Origin: Fodinibius sp036381435
GTDB taxonomy: Bacteria; Bacteroidota; Rhodothermia; Balneolales; Balneolaceae
DNA length: 64,000 nt
Assembly (NCBI GenBank): GCA_036381435.1
Contig: DASVCW010000039.1
Location: 62,001-126,000 of the forward strand
Direction: 5' to 3'
The position numbers were made by a program, and so were the translations under genes. The notes under the pieces were generated by a model, which saw only the letters and a program-made list of their open reading frames with translations, had not been told where the DNA came from and ran no database searches. This document shows, piece after piece, positions 44,318 to 53,270 of the stretch. Each line of letters opens with the position of its first letter. The stretch's first letter is position 1.

Positions 44318-44488
44318 ATGGCAAAGCAGCAAACATTTGGGTCAGAAGCCCTCAAGCAAAAAGGAACCCACCGGCGAATGGCAAAGGTAATCGTCGCTAC
44401 CAAAACGGCCAATAATAAGTACGGCTATAAAGAAGCGATTATTGACCAGGATGAGGTAAAGAACTTCATTCAAGAAAATAAAGGCTAA
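44318..44488 (+). CDS. DUF4295 family small protein, probable ribosomal protein
   Basis: The 56-residue product (MAKQQTFGSEALKQKGTHRRMAKVIVATKT...) matches the DUF4295 family, found next to rpmB-rpmG in Bacteroidota. I recall that a Bacteroidota ribosome structure revealed an extra large-subunit protein named bL38, and I think this family is that protein, but I cannot confirm it. The ATG at 44318 is preferred to a GTG at 44300 that lies in the repeat. It is basic and probably ribosome-bound. Confidence 0.8.
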   Translation: MAKQQTFGSEALKQKGTHRRMAKVIVATKTANNKYGYKEAIIDQDEVKNFIQENKG

Positions 44489-44504
44489 GGTTTTCTTTAA
44501 TTGG

Positions 44505-44525
44505 AGAGGCTTTTCAAAAGCCTCT
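44505..44525 (+). terminator. Palindromic hairpin after the ribosomal cluster
   Basis: AGAGGCTTTT and AAAAGCCTCT are exact reverse complements around a single C, 16 bases after the stop. No T-run follows directly; a separate T-run is at 44564-44570. Confidence 0.55.
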
Positions 44526-44730
44526 TGGAATGAGGTTGCATTCGTTTCTGCGGGTGGAGCCTTTTTTTATAGAAATGCGGATTAATCGGGTTAGCTGATT
44601 GCGCAGATGGATTCAACCAAGAAAAGAAACACTGCCTCCTGCCACTGCCAGCTACCAACCGGTAACTTTCTGTACTTTTGCATTTCTTAGTAAAAGGGGT
44701 TGGCAGATTAATGACTAAAACAACTTAAAA

Positions 44731-45186
44731 ATGCCTATCAAAGATCAAATTATGGCCGATTTGAAGCAGGCCATGAAAAATAAGGACCGTGACCGGCTAA
44801 GGGTACTTCGTTCATTAAAAGCAAAACTACTCGAACGGGAAATCAGCGAACGGCAAGAGGGCGAGGCGACCCTTTCGGACGAACAGTCTGTTGAAGTATT
44901 GATGAAAGCGGCCAAACAGCGAAAAGAGTCAATCGAACAGTTTGAAGAAGGCGGACGTGATGATTTAGCTGAAAATGAAAAAAAGGAGCTTGAAATCATC
45001 AATTCATACCTGCCGGAAATGCTTTCGGAAGATGAAATTCGTGAAATTGCCCAGGAAAAAATTGATACCCTCGGTGCAGAAAATATGAGTGATATGGGCC
45101 GGGTGATGGGAGCAATGATGCAAGAGCTTAAGGGCAAAGCTGATGGTTCGCTGATTAGCAAGGTGGTAAAAGAAAAACTTTCTTAA
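44731..45186 (+). CDS. YqeY/GatB-like protein
   Basis: The 151-residue protein matches the YqeY family, which resembles the tRNA-binding C-terminal tail domain of GatB: LKQAMKNKDRDRLRVLRSLKAKL at the start, KAAKQRKESIEQFEEGGRDDLAENEKKELEIINSYLPEML in the middle and MGAMMQELKGKADGSLISKVVKEKL at the end. It may bind tRNA; its exact function is not established. It heads a run of three closely spaced genes (yqeY, cvpA, tyrS; gaps 10 and 7 bp). Confidence 0.9.
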   Translation: MPIKDQIMADLKQAMKNKDRDRLRVLRSLKAKLLEREISERQEGEATLSDEQSVEVLMKAAKQRKESIEQFEEGGRDDLAENEKKELEIINSYLPEMLSEDEIREIAQEKIDTLGAENMSDMGRVMGAMMQELKGKADGSLISKVVKEKLS

Positions 45187-45196
45187 ATCCACAGCA

Positions 45197-45757
45197 ATGA
45201 GCCTTCTCGACTTACTGATACTGCTGCCTATTGCCTACTTTTGTTACCGCGGATTTGTGGGCGGCTTCATTAAAGAAGTGTTTAGCATTATCGGTATCGT
45301 TTTAGCCGTTTTCCTAACCTTCCAATATATGGAGCCGGTGGGTGAAGTTATCGCCCCCCTGTTTGATGAAAAGTCATCTATCATTCCTTTCGTATCGGCA
45401 CTTATCATCTTTATCGGCACCATAGCCATCATAAATTTGATCGCTTTTTTCGGAAAGAAAATCCTGGAAACCGTACATTTAAATTTTATAAACCGACTAG
45501 CTGGTTTGGCTTTCGGCTTTTTAAAAAGCGGCATTATTATCAGCGCTATCCTTCTGATTTTGGCCGGATTCAACCTTCCCTCTCAGGAAGCTCGCGATGA
45601 ATCGGTTGCCTATCCCTATGTCATTTATTTAGCACCGTGGGCTTATAATTCAGTAGCCGCAGTTTATCCCGGCGCTAAGGATTTCACTACTACCGTTAAA
45701 GAAACGCTCGATCAATATAATCCCATTAAAAATTTTCCAATTTTAGATAATAATTGA
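45197..45757 (+). CDS. cvpA: CvpA-family membrane protein
   Basis: The 186-residue protein has four predicted membrane helices and the CvpA pattern (LDLLILLPIAYFCYRGFVGGFIKEVFSIIGIVLAVFLTFQY, then FINRLAGLAFGFLKSGIIIS). The family takes its name from colicin V production but is broadly conserved and of unclear function in the cell envelope. It sits within a tight three-gene run and is followed after seven bases by tyrS. Confidence 0.88.
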   Translation: MSLLDLLILLPIAYFCYRGFVGGFIKEVFSIIGIVLAVFLTFQYMEPVGEVIAPLFDEKSSIIPFVSALIIFIGTIAIINLIAFFGKKILETVHLNFINRLAGLAFGFLKSGIIISAILLILAGFNLPSQEARDESVAYPYVIYLAPWAYNSVAAVYPGAKDFTTTVKETLDQYNPIKNFPILDNN

Positions 45758-45764
45758 ATCATCT

Positions 45765-46982
45765 ATGGCATTTTTAGCTGTTGAAAAGCAACTTGAAACA
45801 ATTGAAAGGGGTACGGTTGAAATCCTGCCTAAAGAAGAGCTTATTGAAAAGCTCAAAAAATCGAAGAAAGAAAATAAGCCGCTCAGAATTAAGCTCGGTT
45901 GCGATCCTACCCGTCCCGACCTGCACCTGGGCCATTCAGTAATTTTACGAAAGCTTCGTCAGTTTCAGGATTTGGGGCACGAAGCCATTCTCATTATCGG
46001 TGATTTTACCGCCTTGATCGGCGACCCTACCGGACAAAATAAAACACGTCCCCCGCTCACCCGCGAAGAGATTATGGAAAACGCCTCAACTTATTTGGAG
46101 CAGGCCACCAAAATTCTGGATGAAACCAAAACCAGAATCGTTTATAATTCAGAATGGCTGGGAAATATGGGTTTTGAAGATGTCATTAAACTGTCTTCAA
46201 AACTTACCGTTGCGCGAATGATTGAACGAGATGATTTTTCCAAGCGCTTCAATAATAATGAGCCAATTTCCCTGCACGAGTTTTTGTATCCCCTGGCGCA
46301 GGGACAAGATTCGGTTCACCTGCAGTCGGATGTGGAGCTGGGCGGAACCGATCAGAAGTTTAACCTGCTGGTAGGACGCGATCTTCAAAAAGATGCCGGG
46401 CAGGAACCGCAAATCGCGCTGATGATGCCGCTTTTGGTAGGAACCGACGGCACGATGAAAATGTCAAAATCTTACGATAATTATATCGGCATCACCGAAA
46501 ATGCCAATGACATGTACGGAAAGGTGCTGTCTATTCCTGATGATCTGATTTTCTCCTGGTTTGAATTGCTTACCGATGTACCGGTTGATGAACTGCCGAA
46601 TTACAAGAAGAAAGCAGAGAAAAATCCCCGCGATACCAAGCACGAACTGGCGCTGGCCATCACTCGCATATATCATGGCGAAGAAAAAGCGAACTCAGCC
46701 AGAAAGCATTTCGAACAGACTGTTATTTCCAATGAAGTTCCGGATGATGCTCCCGTTCTTGAATATGACGCCGGTGCAGAAGTCCGTTTGCTGGATATCA
46801 TTTCTGATGCCGAATTTACCTCAAGCAACGGCGAAAGCAAACGCCTCATCAAACAGGGCGGCGTTTCTATTGATGACAAAAAAATTACGGATAAAGGCTA
46901 CAGTGTGACTTTTGGTAGCGACACTGAGTTTACGTTGAAGGTCGGTAAGCGTAACTTTGCGGTTGTTAAGAGCAAGAAGTGA
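45765..46982 (+). CDS. tyrS: Tyrosyl-tRNA synthetase
   Basis: The 405-residue class I enzyme charges tRNA-Tyr. The HIGH-type motif HLGH is at residues 54-57 (LGCDPTRPDLHLGH), the KMSKS motif is intact near residue 232, and a C-terminal S4 RNA-binding domain (KRLIKQGGVSIDDKKI) ends in FAVVKSKK. The layout is of the TyrZ-like long form. The stop TGA lies at the edge of a GTGAGAAGCAAGAAG repeat, so the last residues KSKK derive from, or adjoin, this repeat. It is the last gene of the yqeY-cvpA-tyrS run. Confidence 0.96.
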   Translation: MAFLAVEKQLETIERGTVEILPKEELIEKLKKSKKENKPLRIKLGCDPTRPDLHLGHSVILRKLRQFQDLGHEAILIIGDFTALIGDPTGQNKTRPPLTREEIMENASTYLEQATKILDETKTRIVYNSEWLGNMGFEDVIKLSSKLTVARMIERDDFSKRFNNNEPISLHEFLYPLAQGQDSVHLQSDVELGGTDQKFNLLVGRDLQKDAGQEPQIALMMPLLVGTDGTMKMSKSYDNYIGITENANDMYGKVLSIPDDLIFSWFELLTDVPVDELPNYKKKAEKNPRDTKHELALAITRIYHGEEKANSARKHFEQTVISNEVPDDAPVLEYDAGAEVRLLDIISDAEFTSSNGESKRLIKQGGVSIDDKKITDKGYSVTFGSDTEFTLKVGKRNFAVVKSKK

Positions 46983-47021
46983 GAAGCAAGAAGTAGGGCA
47001 CACTTCTCGCTTTTTACTTCT
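46971..47021. repeat. GTGAGAAGCAAGAAG-family repeat and 20-bp direct repeat, left copy
   Basis: Bases 46979-46998 read GTGAGAAGCAAGAAGTAGGG, overlapping the tyrS stop codon. Bases 47002-47021 (ACTTCTCGC, five T, ACTTCT) are exactly repeated at 47465-47484 on the other side of the IVP gene. Confidence 0.8.
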
Positions 47022-47026
47022 TTCTT

Positions 47027-47380
47027 TTATCGTGACTTTTTCAGCTTTGAAAGCATTGCAAAACACTCATTTAATAATAATGAAAGTTTTTGAATATCCT
47101 GCTGATTGACAAAATTAAGTTCAAGGGATATTTCAATTTGAGCATCTATCTCAACAACTGATGCACAAGCAATTTCGTAAAATCTTCTTTTTTCTTTATT
47201 GGTACGCCGTGCTTCTCCTTCAGAGATATTGGATATTACAGAGACAGAAGCTCTTCTGAGTTGACTTATTAATCCAAACTTTTCCTCTCTTGGAAATTTA
47301 TCAGTAATCTTATAAACCTCTTTTATAAGTTTAAGGCTCTTTTTCCAGATGATCATTTTTTTGTGACTTAATTCTAACAT
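47027..47380 (-). CDS. Four-helix bundle protein (23S rRNA intervening-sequence protein family)
   Basis: The 117-residue helical protein matches the IVP/S23 four-helix bundle family: W-KKS-LI--VY-IT--FP--E-FGL-SQ-RRA-VS--SNI-EG, and a second helix pair with YEIACASVVEIDAQIEI and LLLNECFAMLSKL. Family members occur inside 23S rRNA intervening sequences or as stand-alone genes of unknown function; a pentamer is typical. No rRNA gene is nearby. The gene lies on the opposite strand between tyrS and exoA, bracketed by 20-bp direct repeats, which suggests insertion. Confidence 0.88.
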   Translation of the reverse strand: MLELSHKKMIIWKKSLKLIKEVYKITDKFPREEKFGLISQLRRASVSVISNISEGEARRTNKEKRRFYEIACASVVEIDAQIEISLELNFVNQQDIQKLSLLLNECFAMLSKLKKSR

Positions 47381-47454
47381 AATTATTTGATTTAGTTACA
47401 TAGTTATAAGTAAGACCCACGAAAATGAAAATCCTTACAAAAAATTTTTATCTT

Positions 47455-47496
47455 CTCGGCTCTTACTTCTCGCTTTTTACTTCTAACTTCTTGCTT
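47455..47496. repeat. GTGAGAAG-family repeat and 20-bp direct repeat, right copy
   Basis: Bases 47465-47484 are the exact second copy of 47002-47021. The sequence continues CTTCTTGCTTC and ends six bases before the exoA ATG. Confidence 0.8.
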
Positions 47497-47501
47497 CAAA
47501 C

Positions 47502-48287
47502 ATGCTTAAAATCTCATCCTTCAACGTTAATGGCATTCGGGCGGCACATCGAAAAGGGTTTACAGACTGGGTAGAAGATTGCAATCCCGATATTATTTGC
47601 CTTCAGGAAGTCCGGGCATTGGAAGAACAAATTCCGGAAGCTATTTTAGAATTGGAATATCACGGGTTTTATCATCCGGCAGAGAAAAAAGGCTATTCGG
47701 GCGTGGGTATTCTTTCGCGTGAAGAACCTATCAATATTCAGGAAGGTATTGGTGTTGACTGGATTGACAGCGAAGGCCGGGTGTTGATGGCGGAGTTTGA
47801 AGATGTCATCGTTTTTTCAATTTACGCTCCAAGCGGCACAGTGGGAGATGTCCGCCAGGATCTTAAAATGCACTTCTTAGAGGCCTTTTTGCCTTTCGCG
47901 CAGAAACATCTTGATAGTGAAAAGCCTGTTGTTTTTTGTGGTGATTTCAACATTTGCCACACTGAAATTGATATTCATAATCCCGTTCGCCTTAAAAACA
48001 CCTCCGGCTTTTTACCTGAAGAACGAGACTGGGTGACTCAACTCCTGGAATGCGGATACGAAGATGTTTTCCGGTCTTTAAATGACGGAATTACCGATCT
48101 TTATAGCTGGTGGAGCTATCGCGCCGCTTCAAAAGAACGGAACAAAGGCTGGCGAATTGATTATCACCTTGCCAGTCCCGACCTGTTGCAAATTGCTGAA
48201 GAAGCTATCATCGAAATGGAATGGGATCTCTCTGATCACGCCCCGGTAACGATTACTTATAATGTAGATCAGGATTTATCTCAATAA
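47502..48287 (+). CDS. exoA: Exodeoxyribonuclease III (AP endonuclease)
   Basis: The 261-residue DNA repair enzyme cuts at abasic sites and removes 3-prime blocks. Family signatures are SFNVNGIRAA at the start, CLQEVRA with the metal-binding Glu, YAPSGTVGD, CGDFNICHTEIDIHNP (Asp and Asn at the active site), WWSYR, and SDHAPV with the catalytic Asp-His. No signal peptide is present. The gene has its own start immediately after a dispersed repeat. The symbol exoA is used for this class; xth is the enterobacterial relative. Confidence 0.95.
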   Translation: MLKISSFNVNGIRAAHRKGFTDWVEDCNPDIICLQEVRALEEQIPEAILELEYHGFYHPAEKKGYSGVGILSREEPINIQEGIGVDWIDSEGRVLMAEFEDVIVFSIYAPSGTVGDVRQDLKMHFLEAFLPFAQKHLDSEKPVVFCGDFNICHTEIDIHNPVRLKNTSGFLPEERDWVTQLLECGYEDVFRSLNDGITDLYSWWSYRAASKERNKGWRIDYHLASPDLLQIAEEAIIEMEWDLSDHAPVTITYNVDQDLSQ

Positions 48288-48398
48288 GCTGTCTGGTGTT
48301 TATATTCCTCCACATAAATGTCACGCTCCTAAGGTTGGTTCTCCAATCGAAATTGGATAAATTGACCTATCTACTTACCTCATTTTAGTCTTTACAAT

Positions 48399-48845
48399 AT
48401 GGGCACTCATTACAAAGGAAGCGAAAAAGAAATCAAAACCCTGAACGCTTTCATAAAACTGATGCGGGCTTCTGAATCTATTAATAACCGTCTGAACCGC
48501 CAGCTTTCTGATGCTAATTTAACGAGCAGTCAATTTGGTGTGATGGAAGCGCTGCTCCATTTGGGGCCGCTCAATCAAAAAGCGCTGGGTGAAAAAATTC
48601 TCAAGAGCGGAGGAAACATCACTCTTGTAATTGATAACCTGGAGAAAAACAGCTGGGTTAAACGGCGACGGGATCCTAAAGACAGGCGATCTGTTCTTAT
48701 CCACTTAACGCCTGAGGGCGAGGAGGTTATCTCCTCCTATTTTCCAAAGCATTTGGCAAATATTGTAGAAGAGTTTGATGTGCTTTCGAAGCAGGAACTT
48801 GATCAGCTGGCTTGTATTTGCAAAAAAATAGGATTGCAAAAATAA
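48399..48845 (+). CDS. MarR-family transcriptional regulator
   Basis: The 148-residue protein has the MarR winged-helix layout: QFGVMEALLHLGPLNQKALGEKILKSGGNITLVIDNLEKNSWVKRRRDPKDRRSVLIHLTPEGE contains the recognition helix, and the wing motif DRR near residue 91. N- and C-terminal helices would form the dimer. Ligand and targets are unknown; the neighbours (exoA upstream, a divergent permease downstream) give no clear hint. Confidence 0.92.
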   Translation: MGTHYKGSEKEIKTLNAFIKLMRASESINNRLNRQLSDANLTSSQFGVMEALLHLGPLNQKALGEKILKSGGNITLVIDNLEKNSWVKRRRDPKDRRSVLIHLTPEGEEVISSYFPKHLANIVEEFDVLSKQELDQLACICKKIGLQK

Positions 48846-49136
48846 TACAATATTCTGCCCCATCCATAGTTTATCAAGTGTGTTGAAATAACACACATCT
48901 CTAATGTGACTCCATATATCCCTCTGGGAATGGGCTTGAACGCTCATTCCCTCCTTTGCCTAATCTTAAAAAGTTTCTTCTTCAAAAGCGAATTAAAATT
49001 AGTTAACTCTAGAAGATCCGGCAAAAATTATAATTATGTATCATGTTGAACTTGTTTCAGCATCTATGGAAATAGCTAAGCTTACAGATCCTGAAATAAA
49101 TTCAGGATGACATCTTCCGGTTTCGTTTTTGTTTTC
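48846..49136. other. Intergenic region between MarR and LolC/E genes
   Basis: This 291-bp convergent gap contains an imperfect CCCTCTGGGAATGGGC...GCTCATTCCCTCC pair (48917-48954) that could act as a bidirectional terminator. I see nothing else. Confidence 0.4.
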
Positions 49137-50363
49137 TTAATCATATCTAATAGCGTCGGCCGGCTCAACCTTTGCGGCCCGGCGGGCGGGATACCAGCTT
49201 GCCAGCAGGCAAAGCAATAAACTTCCGGCTAACACAATGCCCACGTCCCAATAACTAATACTAACGGGATAGGCATCAATAATAAAGGCTGCTGATAATT
49301 TAATCAGCCCGTATTTTTTTTGCAGCCAGCTGGCGAATAAACCCAATCCGCCCCCTATTACGCAACCTATCAAACCGATATAAAAGCCCTGTTTTACAAA
49401 AATATTTTTGATATCAGAGGGAGTAAATCCCATCGTTAAAAGCACACCGATATCACGATTTTTTTGGATAACAATCATCGTGAGCGAGCCGATGATATTT
49501 AGCACCGCCACGATGACGATAATCATCAAAATGACATAAGAAGCCCATTTTTCAAGGTACATGATATCATATAGGGCCTGTTGTAAATCATACCAGGTTG
49601 AAACAGTATATTGGCCACTGAATATTTTTTGCAGTTTATTTTTAACCTCGCCGGCTTGCTCTGTATTTTCAAGATGAATATCTATGCCTGAAATTCGATT
49701 CCTCATCTCAAACAATCGTTGAGCGGCTACTTTATCAATCAGTGCTGCAGGACCGGGGGTAATTTGAAACCGGGAAAAAGTGTCGCGTATCTCAAACTGA
49801 TATCTTCGGGGAAGTGAAAACTGTGTTAACGACTTTCGCATTCCCGCCGCGCTTAAAAGAACTACCCTGTCACCGATGTTTAAATTCAGTTTATTCATCA
49901 GTTCTTCGCTGGCAATTAATCCCGGCTCACCGTTTTGAACATCAAGACTAACAGTTCCCGATGTTGAATCTTCATTTAACTGGCTGATACCCGCATGTTC
50001 TTCCAGATCAATGCCTCTCACCCGCACTACTTTATTATCACCATATTTGAAAGCTAAAAGGGCTCGTCCGTTTACATAAGAAGTGACTGCCTGTATTTCA
50101 GGAATACCGGTCAGCTTTTGTTTGATTTCATCAGTAAACAAAAAGGATTCTGCCTCGGCAGACTCAATCCGGATATCAGGATCGCTTTGCAAAAGAAAGC
50201 CCTGAATAACATCAAAAAAACCGTTAAAGACCGATAAAACAACGATGAGCAAAGCCGTACCAATCGTAACGCCGGTTACGCTAATGATCGTTAACGTTGA
50301 GATAAGCGAGATATGCTTTTTTGAAAAGAGGTAGCGCCTGGCTATAAATCCGGTAGTTTTCAT
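49137..50363 (-). CDS. LolC/LolE-type ABC transporter permease
   Basis: The 408-residue protein has the MacB/FtsX layout: one membrane helix near residues 20-48 (LISTLTIISVTGVTIGTALLIVVLSVFNGFF), a large periplasmic domain of about 220 residues, and three helices at 270-400 ending in the typical GLIGCVIGGGLGLFASWLQKKYG and WYPARRAAKVEPADAIRYD. LolC/E releases lipoproteins from the inner membrane; the matching LolD ATPase is not next to it, so the substrate is inferred by likeness only. It is transcribed alone. Confidence 0.88.
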   Translation of the reverse strand: MKTTGFIARRYLFSKKHISLISTLTIISVTGVTIGTALLIVVLSVFNGFFDVIQGFLLQSDPDIRIESAEAESFLFTDEIKQKLTGIPEIQAVTSYVNGRALLAFKYGDNKVVRVRGIDLEEHAGISQLNEDSTSGTVSLDVQNGEPGLIASEELMNKLNLNIGDRVVLLSAAGMRKSLTQFSLPRRYQFEIRDTFSRFQITPGPAALIDKVAAQRLFEMRNRISGIDIHLENTEQAGEVKNKLQKIFSGQYTVSTWYDLQQALYDIMYLEKWASYVILMIIVIVAVLNIIGSLTMIVIQKNRDIGVLLTMGFTPSDIKNIFVKQGFYIGLIGCVIGGGLGLFASWLQKKYGLIKLSAAFIIDAYPVSISYWDVGIVLAGSLLLCLLASWYPARRAAKVEPADAIRYD

Positions 50364-50648
50364 GCTTTAAAATAAAAGAAAAGGGAAGAATTACATAAAG
50401 GTTATTTGCAACCCCTAAACACCTTGCCAAAACAGATGTGATAGTTTTAAATAAAAAAGTCAACAGAAATTCTTTTACTGAAAAAGCTAAATTAACCCCT
50501 TCCTACTTTCCGTTCAACCATTTAAACTCTGCACAAAAAAATGTAACACTCTGTTAATAAAAGTTAATTCAATCTTTTTTATACATTCATTTTATTACCA
50601 TAATGGCGTCACACATTAATCTACAGGTTTCTATATCCCGCAATAATT

Positions 50649-52901
50649 ATGTTTAAAAATATTCTTACCCTTTTTTTGCTGCTAACTATTTTTCCTTCGA
50701 TAGCAATGGCTCAAAACGGATCTATTGAAGGCCATATCATTGATAAAAAAACAGGACAGCCTGTTATCGGCGCTAACATCTTCTTGGTAAAAGAATCGGG
50801 ATTCCGTGAGGGGACATCATCCGATAAATCAGGTCACTTTATTTTTGAAAACCTAAAAGAAGGCCGTTATTCTATTAAGGTTACAGCCATAGAATATCAA
50901 TCTCTGCAAAAAGCAGTAACTGTTCTTACAGAGAAAAATCAAATGCTTTCCATTCAGTTAACGCCCCGCACCTATCAATTAAATGAAATTGTGGTCAGCG
51001 GACAGAATAAGCGTGACATTAAATCAACAACAATACAGCACGTCAAGGATATAGAAATAGAACAGCTTGATGTGGCAACTGTGGCTGATGTAGCCAGGCT
51101 TTTGCCCGCGGCTTATGTAGCAACAAACTCGCGGGGTCAGACAATTTTATATCTTCGAAATTCTGCTGACCGTCAGACCGCCCAGTTTTTTAATGGTGCG
51201 CTTTTGAATATTCCATGGGATAACCGGGTTGATTTGGGTTTTATCCCTTCGGCCATGCTAAGCGGTGTTACTGTTTCAAAGGGAGTTCCATCAGTAGTTT
51301 ATGGAGCCAATACCATTGGAGGAGCTGTTAATTTTCAAACCGGCACGGCACCAACAAACGGTTCGGTAACAGAATTTAAAACAAGCGGCGGTTATCCGGC
51401 AAAAGGCCGTACCTCCATTTTACGAAGCGCCCGAGTTGGCTCTTTTTCATATACGGCACAAATTGGTTTCGCTAAGCGGGGTGATTTCGCACTCCCTGCC
51501 GGCTCGGACCTTCCTTTTAGCCAGCCATCGAATGAAACCCGTGTTAATACTGACAGGCAATTGTTCAATCTCTTTTTCGAAGGGGGCTATCGGTTTGATA
51601 ATGGTGCACGCTTGAATACAACCCTTTTCCATGTTGATGCAGCAAAAGGAGTGGCGCCTGAGAGTAACCTCAATCCGGCCCAAACCGGAGTCCGTTATTG
51701 GCGTTACCCGTCTATAGAACAAACAATGTTTATTGTTAACGGCATGATGCCTATTAGCGATAGAAGCAATTTGAGGGGATCTGCATGGGTAAGCCGCTTT
51801 ACTCAAGATATTTTCCAATATAAAACCGTAGCTTATAAACAACTTGACCAAACACAAACCGATTTAGATTATACGGGCGGATTACGTTTAATATTTGAAC
51901 AACAGTTAGGCCGCGGCGGCTTAGACCTTTCATTAAATTTATTGACCTCCCGGCACCGTCAATCAATCACCCCTTATTCAGGCAAAACTCCTCAAGCTGA
52001 CTCAAGCAGTGTTTATCATCAACATATTTATAGCTTTGGAGCGGAATATACATTGCCTATAACATCTAACTTTATAGGCTCTTTAGGCATTAATTATGAT
52101 GGCAGTGCTATTGTTAATACCGGGCCATGGGAGAACCAGGGTTTTGAAAGTTATATAAAATCCGCACTTGGAATATCAGCAGGAGCCACATATCTCATTT
52201 CAGACCGTTTCAGCCTACATGCTACGGCTGGCCGCCGTGGCCGCTTTCCGACTATGCGAGAATTATATGGCGGTGCATTAGGAAAGTTTGTGCCTAACCC
52301 TACCTTAAAGCCGGTGACAGCTTATAAAGGCGAAGTCGGGGCAGAATGGCTTGGTTCAACATTTAGCGGTTCGATAACTGCATTTTATAACCGAATGCTC
52401 GACACCATTGATAAAACTACACTACAGCAAGGCCCGAATGCAGGCAAAGAGCAGCGTATTAACCTGGACGGAAGCCGCGTTTGGGGAGTGGAATTTGTAA
52501 CTACCACATCGATTGCAAACCGTATCGTAGTTGACGGCAGTTTGACCTATATGAATATCCGTGGCTATTTTAATGATGAACCACGAAAACTAGATGAAAA
52601 GCCCTCTTGGGTGGGAACGGTTGCCCTCACTTATGATTTGCCATTAAATTTTGAAGCACTCTTGCAGGGTGAATATATAGGAGGGATTTACACCCGGACA
52701 GAGCAAAACACCTTTGTACTTTTACCTGATGCATTTATTCTTGACATAAGATTGGCTTATAATTTGAGGTCATCCAAACTATTCAGTGGCGGAAGTATCT
52801 TTCTGCGCGCCAATAATGTTATGGATGACCTCCGCTTACTTCAACTCGGTCTGCCGGGCCCGGGCCGCTCGTTCTTAGCTGGATTCCGGTTGCAGTTTTA
52901 A
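50649..52901 (+). CDS. TonB-dependent receptor, FecA-like
   Basis: The 750-residue outer-membrane receptor has a signal peptide ending SIAMAQ, a carboxypeptidase-regulatory-like domain (about 25-105: IEGHIIDKKTGQPVIGANIFL...SDKSGHFIFENLKEG), a plug (about 120-230, with LRNSADRQTAQFFNGALL and VSKGVPSVVYGANTIGGAVNF), and a barrel ending in GFRLQF. No PepSY or periplasmic binding genes lie beside it. The ligand is not inferable; a metal chelate, vitamin or oligosaccharide is possible. The 285-bp upstream gap is AT-rich and must hold its promoter. Confidence 0.88.
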   Translation: MFKNILTLFLLLTIFPSIAMAQNGSIEGHIIDKKTGQPVIGANIFLVKESGFREGTSSDKSGHFIFENLKEGRYSIKVTAIEYQSLQKAVTVLTEKNQMLSIQLTPRTYQLNEIVVSGQNKRDIKSTTIQHVKDIEIEQLDVATVADVARLLPAAYVATNSRGQTILYLRNSADRQTAQFFNGALLNIPWDNRVDLGFIPSAMLSGVTVSKGVPSVVYGANTIGGAVNFQTGTAPTNGSVTEFKTSGGYPAKGRTSILRSARVGSFSYTAQIGFAKRGDFALPAGSDLPFSQPSNETRVNTDRQLFNLFFEGGYRFDNGARLNTTLFHVDAAKGVAPESNLNPAQTGVRYWRYPSIEQTMFIVNGMMPISDRSNLRGSAWVSRFTQDIFQYKTVAYKQLDQTQTDLDYTGGLRLIFEQQLGRGGLDLSLNLLTSRHRQSITPYSGKTPQADSSSVYHQHIYSFGAEYTLPITSNFIGSLGINYDGSAIVNTGPWENQGFESYIKSALGISAGATYLISDRFSLHATAGRRGRFPTMRELYGGALGKFVPNPTLKPVTAYKGEVGAEWLGSTFSGSITAFYNRMLDTIDKTTLQQGPNAGKEQRINLDGSRVWGVEFVTTTSIANRIVVDGSLTYMNIRGYFNDEPRKLDEKPSWVGTVALTYDLPLNFEALLQGEYIGGIYTRTEQNTFVLLPDAFILDIRLAYNLRSSKLFSGGSIFLRANNVMDDLRLLQLGLPGPGRSFLAGFRLQF

Positions 52902-52948
52902 AACCTATCCCAGAATAAGCAAACTGAATATGCATTGAGCTAACTTTA

Positions 52949-53030
52949 AAACAATTTGTAAGCGCTCATAGATCCTTACAGCGTTGTTTTCAAAATCGCT
53001 GTAAGGAGCCGGAGGCCTATTAACACGTTG
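52949..53030. repeat. Family-3 repeat, copy 1
   Basis: It contains AAAACAATTTGTAAGCGC, CCTTACAGCGTTG, CGCTGTAAGG and AACACGTTG, and aligns with the reverse complement of 57837-57956. It lies in the 522-bp gap upstream of susC. The rest of that gap is very AT-rich. Confidence 0.7.
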
Positions 53031-53252
53031 TCAGGCGATATTTCCTTTCAATACTAACCTTAACCTCATTCTAAATATATCTTACTATAATAGCTATAAA
53101 AAAGCCATTTGGACCGTTAATACCACAATAAAAAACTTTCCCCCACCTTCTTTTTGAAACATCCGTAGCAAAATTATTTTTGCACATCAGAAAATAACAC
53201 GTGCAAAAAACCTTGCTGACAAAAGCATTTCTGGCAGCCTCCATAAAATCAA

Positions 53253-53270
53253 TTTAGTGAGACCACTAAA
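53253..53270. promoter_or_regulatory. Perfect short palindrome upstream of susC
   Basis: TTTAGTG and CACTAAA pair around AGAC, 163 bases before the susC start, in an AT-rich stretch. It could be an operator or a hairpin; no regulator is known. Confidence 0.3.

Noticed and set aside
53199..53210. AACACGTGCAA as a parS or E-box-like operator
   Set aside because: Arms do not match parS and there is no symmetry beyond CACGTG.
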